Below, piece after piece: positions 35,626-43,230 of a stretch of DNA of 64,000 nt. How positions within the stretch are numbered: the stretch's first letter is position 1; every line of letters starts with the position of its first letter. The position numbers were made by a program, and so were the translations under genes. Below the pieces are notes generated by a model. The model was not told the DNA's origin. It made no database searches and worked only from the letters and a program-made list of their open reading frames with translations. The DNA lies in NCBI GenBank assembly GCA_014239435.1, contig JAAZYX010000025.1, forward strand, positions 1-64,000. Direction: 5' to 3'. This DNA is from Fidelibacterota bacterium. GTDB taxonomy: Bacteria; Fidelibacterota; Marinisomatia; Marinisomatales; TCS55.

Positions 35626-36881
35626 TGATAGTAGAAGTTCTAATGCCGAAAATGGGTGAATCCATTACAGAAGGTACCATTCTTGAATGGAGGAAAAAAC
35701 CGGGTGATACCATTTTACTTGACGAAATTTTATTGGAAATAGGAACCGATAAAGTTGATTCAGAAATTCCTTCCCCAACAGCAGGAACTGTAGTAGAACT
35801 TTTAGCGGAACCGAATGATGTATTGGATGTAGGAGCGGTGATTGCGCGAATTGAAACAGATGCGTCCGCTGCTGCAGTGGACGAACATCCAACTATAGAA
35901 TCCCCATCTCAGCCTGATCCAGACCCGGTTGAAATTAAACATCCCGACCCTGAGCCTTCTATTCCAGCCGTTCCTGCAGAAGTCAAGCCGAAGGATAGAA
36001 GATTCTATACTCCGGTCGTACGAAAAATTGCAAAAGAACATGCGGTATCTGATTCTGAATTGGCATCAATTATGGGATCCGGGAAAAATGGCAGAGTTAT
36101 GAAAAAGGATATTTTAACCCATTTGGATACTCGTGGGGAAGGGCCGCCGATGATGTCAACATCACCGCCTGTTACTGGCGGAGAAGTTGAAGAAATGGAT
36201 CACATGCGCAAACTCATCGCAAATCATATGCGAAAAAGTCTAGACACTGCTGCCCATGTTTATCTCATGACGGAAGTTGATATGACACCCATTGTGGATT
36301 TTGTAGCAAAAGAGGGAGATGCGTTTTACGGGTGGGAAGGTTTTAAGCTTACATATACACCCTTTATTGTTTTGGCAGCGACGCGTGCTTTGCAATCCTT
36401 CCCCGATATGAATAGCGCGTTGAACGGAACGACCATAATAAGAAACAGGAATGTCAATATTGGCTTGGCTGTTGCCGTGGAACAGGGACTGATGGTTCCC
36501 GTCATTCCTCGATGTGAGGAATTGAATTTTCTCGGCCTCTGCAGAAAAGTGAGAGACCTTGCCGTGAGAACCCGTGACAAGCAAATTTCTCCGGATGAAC
36601 TTCAGGGTTCGACCTTTTCCATAACCAATTTTGGTGTATTTAATGTGACAATGGGCACACCGATTATAAATCAGCCGAATGTTGGAATTTTAGGGATTGG
36701 AACTGTCAAGAAGCGCGCTGTGGTGCTGGAATCGGAAACAGGAGATTCCATCGGAATAAGAAGTATGATGGTTTTATCCTTGGGGATTGACCATCGCCTT
36801 GTTGACGGTGCGGGCGGCGCTCGATTTATAGAATCTGTTCAGTCCAATCTTGAATCTATGGAATTAGAAAAACTCTTTTGA
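35625..36881 (+). CDS. 2-Oxoacid dehydrogenase E2 (dihydrolipoyl acyltransferase)
   Basis: 418 residues from the ATG at 35625, which overlaps the E1 stop (tgatg). One lipoyl domain (1-80) with the lipoylated Lys43 in 'GTDKVDSEIPSP', a Pro/Glu-rich linker (about 85-125), a peripheral-subunit-binding domain ('FYTPVVRKIAKEHAVSDSEL', about 126-165), and the acyltransferase catalytic domain with 'SITNFGVFNVTMGTPIINQP' and 'LGIDHRLVDGAGGARFI' (catalytic His/Asp near 390). Forms the core of the complex with the fused E1 and Lpd; the acyl group transferred is unknown (pyruvate or branched-chain). Confidence 0.94.
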   Translation: MIVEVLMPKMGESITEGTILEWRKKPGDTILLDEILLEIGTDKVDSEIPSPTAGTVVELLAEPNDVLDVGAVIARIETDASAAAVDEHPTIESPSQPDPDPVEIKHPDPEPSIPAVPAEVKPKDRRFYTPVVRKIAKEHAVSDSELASIMGSGKNGRVMKKDILTHLDTRGEGPPMMSTSPPVTGGEVEEMDHMRKLIANHMRKSLDTAAHVYLMTEVDMTPIVDFVAKEGDAFYGWEGFKLTYTPFIVLAATRALQSFPDMNSALNGTTIIRNRNVNIGLAVAVEQGLMVPVIPRCEELNFLGLCRKVRDLAVRTRDKQISPDELQGSTFSITNFGVFNVTMGTPIINQPNVGILGIGTVKKRAVVLESETGDSIGIRSMMVLSLGIDHRLVDGAGGARFIESVQSNLESMELEKLF

Positions 36882-37762
36882 TGGAATCGCGCATTCTCAA
36901 TACAAAAAAGCCAAAGATTCGCCTTCAGTTTACAGATGGATATCGATTTGTAAAAAATACGGTGGATTCTAATTCATTAAATACTGTATGCGAAGAAGCG
37001 CGCTGTCCAAATATTTACGAGTGTTGGGGTCGTGGAACGGCAACCATAATGATTCTAGGAGAAACGTGTACGCGATCGTGCGGTTTTTGCTCTGTAAAAA
37101 CCGGCAAGCCAACCTGGGACGACCCAATGGAGCCTGTCCGCACTGCCATGGCTGTGAAGCGCATGCAATTAAAGCATGTTGTGATTACCTCTGTTGACAG
37201 AGATGACTTAAAAAATGATTTTGGTGCAGAAATATGGGCTGAAACTATTCGCCAAATCCATGCTAAAGTTGAAGGATGTACGGTCGAAGTTTTGACGCCG
37301 GATTTCCAAGGATACGATCCATCTTTATTGAAGGTATTTGATGCTGCCCCGGAAATATTCAGCCATAATGTCGAGTGTGTGGAACGCATCAGTAAACACG
37401 TCCGAGCGCAGGCTAATTGGAAACGAAGTTTAGGAGTGTTAAAGCAATCTGTGGATTACGGATTGCTGACCAAAACCAGTATGATGGTAGGGCTGGGCGA
37501 ATCGAAAGATGAAGTCATTAAAACAATGACAGAGATCGCTTATCTGGGTGTAGATATTTTTACAATCGGCCAATATCTTCAGCCATCTCAGAATCATTTA
37601 CCTGTTGAGCGCTATGTGGAAGACGACGAATTTTTTGAGTATAAACAGATTGGGTTAGATTTAGGATTCAAAGTAATTGAGTCCGGCGCATTGGTTAGAA
37701 GTTCATATCATGCTGACGAACAGGCAAAACTCGCTGTTTCTCAAAGGCAGTTTCATGAATAA
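36881..37762 (+). CDS. lipA: Lipoyl synthase
   Basis: Radical-SAM enzyme inserting two sulfurs into protein-bound octanoate. 293 residues from the ATG at 36881, sharing one base with the E2 stop. The auxiliary cluster cysteines are in 'NTVCEEARCPNIYECWGRG' (C-x4-C-x5-C, near 34-50) and the radical-SAM cluster in 'GETCTRSCGFCSV' (C-x3-C-x2-C, near 60-72). The C-terminal 'GALVRSSYHADEQ' includes the conserved Arg-Ser-Ser-Tyr. Completes a self-contained synthesis-plus-complex cassette with lipB. Confidence 0.97.
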   Translation: MESRILNTKKPKIRLQFTDGYRFVKNTVDSNSLNTVCEEARCPNIYECWGRGTATIMILGETCTRSCGFCSVKTGKPTWDDPMEPVRTAMAVKRMQLKHVVITSVDRDDLKNDFGAEIWAETIRQIHAKVEGCTVEVLTPDFQGYDPSLLKVFDAAPEIFSHNVECVERISKHVRAQANWKRSLGVLKQSVDYGLLTKTSMMVGLGESKDEVIKTMTEIAYLGVDIFTIGQYLQPSQNHLPVERYVEDDEFFEYKQIGLDLGFKVIESGALVRSSYHADEQAKLAVSQRQFHE

Positions 37763-38360
37763 GCCGCTTGTCTATGGAATGGTAGTTTTATCCGGAATTA
37801 TTTTGGCATGGCTTGTCCAAATAGAACAATTACCGGAACAGAATTCTACACCTGCTATTTCTGAAAATGCTCATATTGCAATGGATAGAATTCAAATTGG
37901 ATCACTTGAATTATCTGTCCCGAAAGGGTGGATTCGTGAGGCGCCAAAGTCGTCTATGCGTGCCGCTCAATTCAGGTTACCGCGCGTGAATGGAGACTTA
38001 GAAGATGCTGAAGTTGCAGTTTTTAGCCGCATCGGTGGAAGCGTTGAACAGAATATTGAACGGTGGGTTGGCCAATTCACCCAACCGGGAGGCGGCCCAT
38101 CTTCAGGGTTGGAAAGGATAAAAGATTTTCAGGTCAATGACTTAAAAATTACCTTGGTCTATTTGGAAGGAATTTATGCTAGCCGCGGCATTAATATGGC
38201 AGCGCCGGTATTAGAAAAACCGGATTACTGTCTGCTGGCAGCCATCGTAAAAACGCCTGACGGCCCCTATTATTTCAAAGCCACGGGACCTGTAAAAACA
38301 GTACAAAATTGGGCAGGATCGTTTGACGAACTAACACATAGTTTTCAATTTTCCGGATGA
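37755..38360 (+). CDS. Single-pass membrane-anchored protein of unknown function
   Basis: 201 residues from the ATG at 37755, overlapping the lipA stop by 8 bases; longer starts would lie inside lipA. One N-terminal membrane helix (LVYGMVVLSGIILAWLVQ) and a soluble extracytoplasmic part with 'LELSVPKGWIREAPKSSMR', 'AQFRLPRVNGDLEDAEVAVF', 'GGSVEQNIERWVGQF' and 'YYFKATGPVKTVQNW'. This pattern recurs in small secreted proteins of planctomycetes and FCB bacteria of unknown role. Last gene of the operon; lon follows after 133 bases. Confidence 0.65.
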   Translation: MNKPLVYGMVVLSGIILAWLVQIEQLPEQNSTPAISENAHIAMDRIQIGSLELSVPKGWIREAPKSSMRAAQFRLPRVNGDLEDAEVAVFSRIGGSVEQNIERWVGQFTQPGGGPSSGLERIKDFQVNDLKITLVYLEGIYASRGINMAAPVLEKPDYCLLAAIVKTPDGPYYFKATGPVKTVQNWAGSFDELTHSFQFSG

Positions 38361-38493
38361 TTAGTCTGCCACATAGGATGAAAAAAGATCAATTATGTAC
38401 AAATAGCCGCCATATGAGCGTAAATATTCAATTGGTACAGAAATTGACAAATCAGGGGATAATGATAAACACACTAAAATTTATGGAGATATT

Positions 38494-40887
38494 ATGAGCG
38501 AAGAATCACGCAAATACCCGGTTATGCCTTTGCGGAATACTGTACTCTTTCCTCAACAGGTAATTCCGATTTATGTCGGCCGGGAGCGATCTTTAAAATT
38601 AATCGATGATCTTCCAACCGATACCAAATATATTGTAGTTGTGGCGCAGGAGGATGGCTCGATTGAAGATCCAAAACCGGAAGATTTATATGCTTATGGA
38701 ACACTTGCACAGGTACTCAAGGTTTTTGATATGCCGGACAATAGTAAATCTGCGATTGTTCAGGGTCTTGACAGAGTAAAAATATTATCCTATCCAAATC
38801 AAGAGCCTTATTATGAAGCAGTGGTATCGGTTCTTTACGATGACAGCCTAGATGATGATTTGAAGTTGGATGCAAAAACGAAAAATTTACGAACACTATT
38901 TTCAGAGCTTATTCAGGTAGCGCCCTATTTAACAGAAGAGCATACGGGCATGTTATCCAATATCCAAAAGCCCTCAAAACTTGCAGACAAAACCATCAGC
39001 CTTCTCAATATTCCCAATGCGGAAAAACAGACGATTCTTGAAGAGTTAGACATCAAGAAACGAGTCGGCAAGGCTATTGAGATACTGAGCCGGGAAATGC
39101 AGAGGATTAGGCTAGGAGAGGAAATCCAGAGTGAAGTTCAGGATGAAATTTCCAAAACCCAGCGTGAATATTATTTGCGTGAACAGTTAAAGGCTATTAA
39201 AAAAGAACTGGGTGAAGATGAAGGCGCCGCTGAATTTGGCGAGCTAGAGGAAAAGATCGAAAATGCCAAGATGTCTGAAGAAGCGGATAAAGTAGCTAAA
39301 AAAGAGCTCAGCCGTCTGGAGGCAATTCCTACTCAATCACCCGAATACACTGTTTCGCGGACGTACATCGAATGGTTGGTGGATTTACCGTGGAGCAAAT
39401 CCAGCAAGGATACGGTAATCATAGAAAAAGCAAAGAAAATTTTTGATGATGACCATTATGGTTTGGAAAAGGTGAAAGAAAGAATTCTTGAATATCTGGC
39501 TGTGCGGGCGCTGAAAGAAGAAAAAGACCCTGGCAGCGGAATGCGTGGGCCTATCCTTTGTTTTGCAGGCCCTCCCGGAGTCGGAAAAACATCGCTCGGC
39601 AGATCCATCGCAAAATCAATGGGGCGGGAATTCGTTCGGATTTCACTGGGAGGTGTAAGAGACGAAGCTGAAATACGCGGACACCGGAGAACATACATCG
39701 GAGCGCTGCCGGGACGCATCATTCAGTCATTAAAAAAAGCAGGAACCAACAATCCTGTATTTATGCTGGATGAGATTGATAAGCTTGGAATGGATTTCCG
39801 CGGAGATCCATCCTCCGCATTGCTTGAAGTGTTAGATCCCGAACAGAATTCCACCTTTTCCGATCATTATCTTGAAGTAGATTTTGATTTAAGCAAGGTC
39901 ATGTTCATTGCTACTGCAAATTATCAGGATCCGATTCCGCCAGCGCTAAGGGATCGAATGGAAATCTTGGATTTTTCCGGATATATTGAGGATGAAAAGA
40001 TTCATATTGCGAAGCGTCACCTCATTCCAAAACAGGTTAAAGAAAATGCTCTCACAAAATCGGACGTTACTTTTGATAAAAATGCAATTCGGGAGCTGAT
40101 TCGTTCGTATACGCGGGAAGCTGGGGTTCGGAATCTTGAACGCGAAATTGCCAATGTGCTTCGAAAGGTAGCGAGGGATAAAGTGCAGGGCGAAAAGGGA
40201 AAGATTAAACTGTCTAATAAGAAAGTAAATGAATATTTAGGCGCCCCGCGCTTTTATTCTGATCTTGCCGAGAGGACAACAAAGCCCGGCGTTGTTACAG
40301 CCCTCGCCTGGACTGCTGCCGGCGGCGACATTCTGTTTATCGAAGCAAGCAAAATGAAAGGGAAGGGAAATCTTACTCTTACCGGTCAGCTAGGCGATGT
40401 GATGAAAGAATCCGCTACAGCTGCTTTGACTTATGTTAGATCGCATACGGATATCCTCGGGCTTGCGGAAGATTTTAATGAAAAGACTGACATTCATGTT
40501 CACGTTCCCGCCGGCGCAATTCCGAAAGATGGACCTTCCGCCGGAGTCAGCATGTTTACTGCAATTGTATCGCTTCTAACCGGGAACCCCGTGGCAGCGA
40601 AAGTGGCGATGACAGGTGAAATCACGCTTCGCGGAAATGTTCTGCCGATTGGCGGTGTAAAAGAAAAAGTTACCGCTGCGCATCGATCTGGAATAAGAAC
40701 CATTATTCTACCGGACCACAACCGGAAAGATCTGGAAGAAATTCCGGAGCATATCCTAAAAGACCTGACCATCCATTTTGCAAAAGAAATGATGGATGTG
40801 ATTGATATAGCGATTCCGGGACTAGACGGGGGAAAAAATAAGAAATCCGGGAAGAAAACAAATTCAAAAGCGAAGAAGGCATCCTAA
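38494..40887 (+). CDS. lon: Lon ATP-dependent protease
   Basis: Degrades damaged and regulatory proteins in the cytoplasm as a hexamer. 797 residues, normal length. N-terminal substrate domain ('YPVMPLRNTVLFPQQVIPIY'), AAA+ module with Walker A 'GPPGVGKTSLGR' (near 358) and Walker B 'VFMLDEIDK' (near 420), and the Ser-Lys protease domain with catalytic Ser in 'PKDGPSAGVSM' (near 678) and Lys in 'GGVKEKVTAAHRSG' (near 720). It ends in a Lys-rich tail. Preceded by a 133-base gap holding 'ttgaca' near 38443, and followed 16 bases later by tRNA-Val. Confidence 0.97.
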   Translation: MSEESRKYPVMPLRNTVLFPQQVIPIYVGRERSLKLIDDLPTDTKYIVVVAQEDGSIEDPKPEDLYAYGTLAQVLKVFDMPDNSKSAIVQGLDRVKILSYPNQEPYYEAVVSVLYDDSLDDDLKLDAKTKNLRTLFSELIQVAPYLTEEHTGMLSNIQKPSKLADKTISLLNIPNAEKQTILEELDIKKRVGKAIEILSREMQRIRLGEEIQSEVQDEISKTQREYYLREQLKAIKKELGEDEGAAEFGELEEKIENAKMSEEADKVAKKELSRLEAIPTQSPEYTVSRTYIEWLVDLPWSKSSKDTVIIEKAKKIFDDDHYGLEKVKERILEYLAVRALKEEKDPGSGMRGPILCFAGPPGVGKTSLGRSIAKSMGREFVRISLGGVRDEAEIRGHRRTYIGALPGRIIQSLKKAGTNNPVFMLDEIDKLGMDFRGDPSSALLEVLDPEQNSTFSDHYLEVDFDLSKVMFIATANYQDPIPPALRDRMEILDFSGYIEDEKIHIAKRHLIPKQVKENALTKSDVTFDKNAIRELIRSYTREAGVRNLEREIANVLRKVARDKVQGEKGKIKLSNKKVNEYLGAPRFYSDLAERTTKPGVVTALAWTAAGGDILFIEASKMKGKGNLTLTGQLGDVMKESATAALTYVRSHTDILGLAEDFNEKTDIHVHVPAGAIPKDGPSAGVSMFTAIVSLLTGNPVAAKVAMTGEITLRGNVLPIGGVKEKVTAAHRSGIRTIILPDHNRKDLEEIPEHILKDLTIHFAKEMMDVIDIAIPGLDGGKNKKSGKKTNSKAKKAS

Positions 40888-40903
40888 TTTCGCAACCGTT
40901 TAC

Positions 40904-40977
40904 GGGCGCTTAGCTCAGTTGGTCAGAGCGCTGCCCTTACAAGGCAGAAGTCACAAGTTCGAGTCTTGTAGCGCCCA
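40904..40977 (+). tRNA. tRNA-Val (anticodon UAC)
   Basis: Acceptor GGGCGCT pairs with AGCGCCC (discriminator A at 40977). D arm GCTC-AGTTGGTCA-GAGC; anticodon stem CTGCC/GGCAG around loop CTTACAA (anticodon TAC); T arm ACAAG-TTCGAGT-CTTGT. CCA is not encoded. Its 3' end is duplicated 548 bases downstream. Confidence 0.95.
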
Positions 40978-40982
40978 CACTT
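40964..40982 (+). repeat. Direct repeat copy A (tRNA-Val 3' end, att-like)
   Basis: tcttgtagcgcccacactt at the tRNA 3' end matches 41512-41530 in 18 of 19 bases (c/t at one place). A tRNA 3' end repeated downstream is the usual footprint of site-specific integration. Confidence 0.55.
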
Positions 40983-41005
40983 CTTCACTTCGTTACGAAG
41001 TGAAG
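40983..41005. other. Perfect 10-bp hairpin after tRNA-Val
   Basis: cttcacttcg (40983-40992) and cgaagtgaag (40996-41005) form a perfect stem with a 3-base loop. It abuts the att-like repeat. There is no T-tract on either side, so it is not a standard intrinsic terminator. Confidence 0.5.
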
Positions 41006-41086
41006 GTCAATGAAACCAATTTCATAGTTTCCAACCAATGACCTTCCGCCAGGACCGAGATGAAAAAATGATTTGTGGGAACTCGC

Positions 41087-41200
41087 TTATTTAGGAAAAT
41101 TCTTTTTATCGTATAACGAAATCCACCAAAAAACGCCCGTACTAAGCAAAAATATCCCGAATCCTCCAAAAAAGATTCCTAATGAATTCAAATGTTCCAT
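41087..41200 (-). CDS. Small membrane peptide, 37 residues
   Basis: Reading the minus strand from ATG at 41200: 'MEHLNSLGIFFGGFG' then 'IFLLSTGVFWWISLYDKKNFPK' ending in TAA at 41087. One hydrophobic helix (about residues 7-30) followed by a basic tail, as in small inner-membrane proteins. A good ribosome-binding site, AGAGGAG, lies 8 bases upstream of the ATG, which is rare in this window and supports translation. It lies in the non-coding stretch between the tRNA-Val repeat copies. No homologue recognised. Confidence 0.5.
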   Translation of the reverse strand: MEHLNSLGIFFGGFGIFLLSTGVFWWISLYDKKNFPK

Positions 41201-41661
41201 GTTGATGACTCCTCTTTTGATTAACGAATCATCATGATTCGCATTGAAGAAGTTAATTATTTGAGCCAGCCATTAACGAAAATATAATTTCTCACGTCTT
41301 CGTTCTTATAATTACATCGTGTCCCAATAACATACGTCCCAATTTTATTGATTGATGCATTATTAACAGGGTAAGGGATAGCCAATATCGGTTATACCCT
41401 TGATCTAGTGTCAGGGGATTACAAAATTTTATTTAATATTTTCCCTCAGTTTATGAAAATAGAACGGTTCCCTAGCCACCGAAACAACGGAAAAGCTATG
41501 TAGGCGGTATATCTTGTAGTGCCCACACTTTTATTTATCTTTTAATTAAATCTATCACCTGACCACTAAATCCAACGAACCCCGCGGTTAAGCAGGGCCC
41601 GGAGGTCGGCAAGTGAGGGAATGAATTCCCCCTTACCTTATTTGGATTTTGGTGAGGGACC
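41201..41661. other. Intergenic stretch with no recognised gene
   Basis: AT-rich first part, then a GC-richer patch near 41580-41640 with imperfect hairpins (for example ggcaagtgaggg with ccccttacc, about 41612-41637). No reading frame, tRNA or known RNA recognised, apart from the repeat copy at 41512-41530. The hairpins may terminate the minus-strand gene at 41662-42108. Confidence 0.5.
41512..41530 (+). repeat. Direct repeat copy B (att-like)
   Basis: tcttgtagtgcccacactt, 18/19 identical to the tRNA-Val 3' end at 40964-40982. The rest of the tRNA is absent upstream of this copy, so it is a partial duplication. Confidence 0.55.
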
Positions 41662-42108
41662 TTAGGGATTTTCGGAAAGTGTCAGAATCTCGCCTGAACT
41701 ATCCTCAACAGCAAAATTGGATTCACTTAATTCAGAATCCGATTCCGGTGAGGCAGTGATGAGATCTTCGGCATTATTAGTCGAATACTCACTTCCGTTC
41801 CAGAAAAACGTCTGTCCTGCCCCCAGCAGATTCCGTGCATCCGCAAATGCTTCCACAAAACTTGGGATGCCCACCGGTTCGCTTACTATCCGAATTTCTT
41901 CGGCATATGCTTCTTCGATTGCCTCAATTACAGGAGCGAGTTCAGGCATTTCAGCCAAACTGATTTCATCGGATTCCGTTTCTACACTGAGGGTTGGCGC
42001 CGGATCCTCGGTCGGTGTTTGCTGATACACAACTGCACCTACGAGTATGGCAATGATAAAAAGAGTCAGTCCTGTTGAGAGGGCTTTTTCTTTATCGGTT
42101 TTATTCAT
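41662..42108 (-). CDS. Acidic membrane-anchored protein of unknown function
   Basis: 148 residues. A short basic N-terminus, one helix (ALSTGLTLFIIAILVGAVVYQ), then a very acidic region (Glu/Asp/Ser/Pro-rich). The segment 'SFVEAFADARNLLGAGQTFFWNGSEYST' (split here as residues about 83-110) resembles the 'AFxxAR...GxGxxFxWxGxxYxT' pattern I have seen in hypothetical proteins of Bacteroidetes; no function is known to me. Divergent from the cyanophycin genes across 271 bases. Probably extracytoplasmic. Confidence 0.6.
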   Translation of the reverse strand: MNKTDKEKALSTGLTLFIIAILVGAVVYQQTPTEDPAPTLSVETESDEISLAEMPELAPVIEAIEEAYAEEIRIVSEPVGIPSFVEAFADARNLLGAGQTFFWNGSEYSTNNAEDLITASPESDSELSESNFAVEDSSGEILTLSENP

Positions 42109-42379
42109 GATGATTTCCTTTCTTTAGTTGCTTACGATCGATGATTTGTACTGAATTAAAAATGAAATTGTTCCTGTATGGGATTGGTACCATGATTCTC
42201 TCTCACGGCGATAGGGGCAAATGACCATGGAAGTGGGACTGCATACCTTATGATTATTTGTGCCTTTTCTCGGTTTGACACTGTTACTTTTTGTGTAAAT
42301 TCGCCGGCATTTTTCAGGGTATTTTGTTCCGATAATTCCTGATTAACAATTTTAGCTAAAATAAAAAAGAGAGTCGAAA

Positions 42380-43219
42380 ATGGTCCCATCAAGGGGAAGT
42401 AGAACCAAAAACCGCGGATTCATTATTCCCATTGGCGGTGCGGTACGAAAGCGGAAAAATCCGGTTATTCTTGAAAAGTTTGTTGAATTGTGTGGAGGGA
42501 ACAAAGCAGTCATCCCGGTGATTGCCGCTGCAACCAAGGTGAAAGAAGTTGGCGGGGAATATGTTCAATTATTCACGAACATGGGAGCGAAAAAGGTTCC
42601 TTTCGTGGATATTCAAACACGTTCCGATTGCAGGAAAGATGAAATTTTGTCTCAATTTAAAGACGCAACCGGAATTTTTATGACCGGGGGAAATCAGCTT
42701 CGATTATCAACAATTCTCGGAGGAACTCCGGTTGCTCAGCTTATCCGTAAAATGAATGCAGACGGCCTTCATTTTGCCGGCACGTCTGCCGGTGCTGCTA
42801 TTATTCCGGAGCACATGATTTCGGGAGGTCGCAGCGGAAGTACGCCTACACCGGGTAGCGTATCATTAAGTCCGGGACTCGGTTTAACCAACAGTATGGT
42901 GATTGATCAGCACTTTCGCCAGCGGAATCGTCTTGGACGCTTGCTGTCCGCAGTGGCATACAATCCCTTTTTAATCGGTATTGGCATTGATGAGGACACG
43001 GCGATTTTTATTGATCATAAACAAACATTTGAAGTCTCTGGGAGCGGTGCGGTAACGGTTGTGGATCCAAGCGATATCCAGCATTCGTCCATGAGCACTG
43101 CACGCCGAGGAGATGCTGTAAATCTTGTGGATGTTAAACTCCACATACTCGCGGATGGAGCCACATACAATCTGCAATCAAAAGAGGCAATCGTAACAGA
43201 TTCGCCGGAAAAGCAGTAG
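42380..43219 (+). CDS. cphB: Cyanophycinase (intracellular CphB type)
   Basis: Serine exopeptidase that degrades cyanophycin to beta-Asp-Arg dipeptides. 279 residues, no signal peptide, so cytoplasmic. 'IPIGGAVRKRKNPVILEKFV' near the N-terminus, 'IFMTGGNQLRLSTIL' (near 97), the nucleophile elbow 'FAGTSAGAAIIPEHMI' (Ser near 134), 'GLGLTNSMVIDQHFRQRNRLGRL' in two parts (near 169-191) and 'GIGIDEDTAI' near 200. It starts the cph operon: 11 bases before cphA, with a ribosome-binding site (agagaggg) between them. Confidence 0.95.
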   Translation: MVPSRGSRTKNRGFIIPIGGAVRKRKNPVILEKFVELCGGNKAVIPVIAAATKVKEVGGEYVQLFTNMGAKKVPFVDIQTRSDCRKDEILSQFKDATGIFMTGGNQLRLSTILGGTPVAQLIRKMNADGLHFAGTSAGAAIIPEHMISGGRSGSTPTPGSVSLSPGLGLTNSMVIDQHFRQRNRLGRLLSAVAYNPFLIGIGIDEDTAIFIDHKQTFEVSGSGAVTVVDPSDIQHSSMSTARRGDAVNLVDVKLHILADGATYNLQSKEAIVTDSPEKQ

Positions 43220-43230
43220 AGAGGGATTCT

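Noticed and set aside
40983-41005. Intrinsic terminator after tRNA-Val
   Set aside because: The stem is perfect, but neither strand has a T-tract after it; kept only as a hairpin.
41570-41640. SRP RNA or other known small RNA in the GC-richer patch
   Set aside because: A 'ggtcaggt'-like string occurs on the minus strand, but the conserved SRP loop (ggaagcagc-type) is missing and folding is weak.
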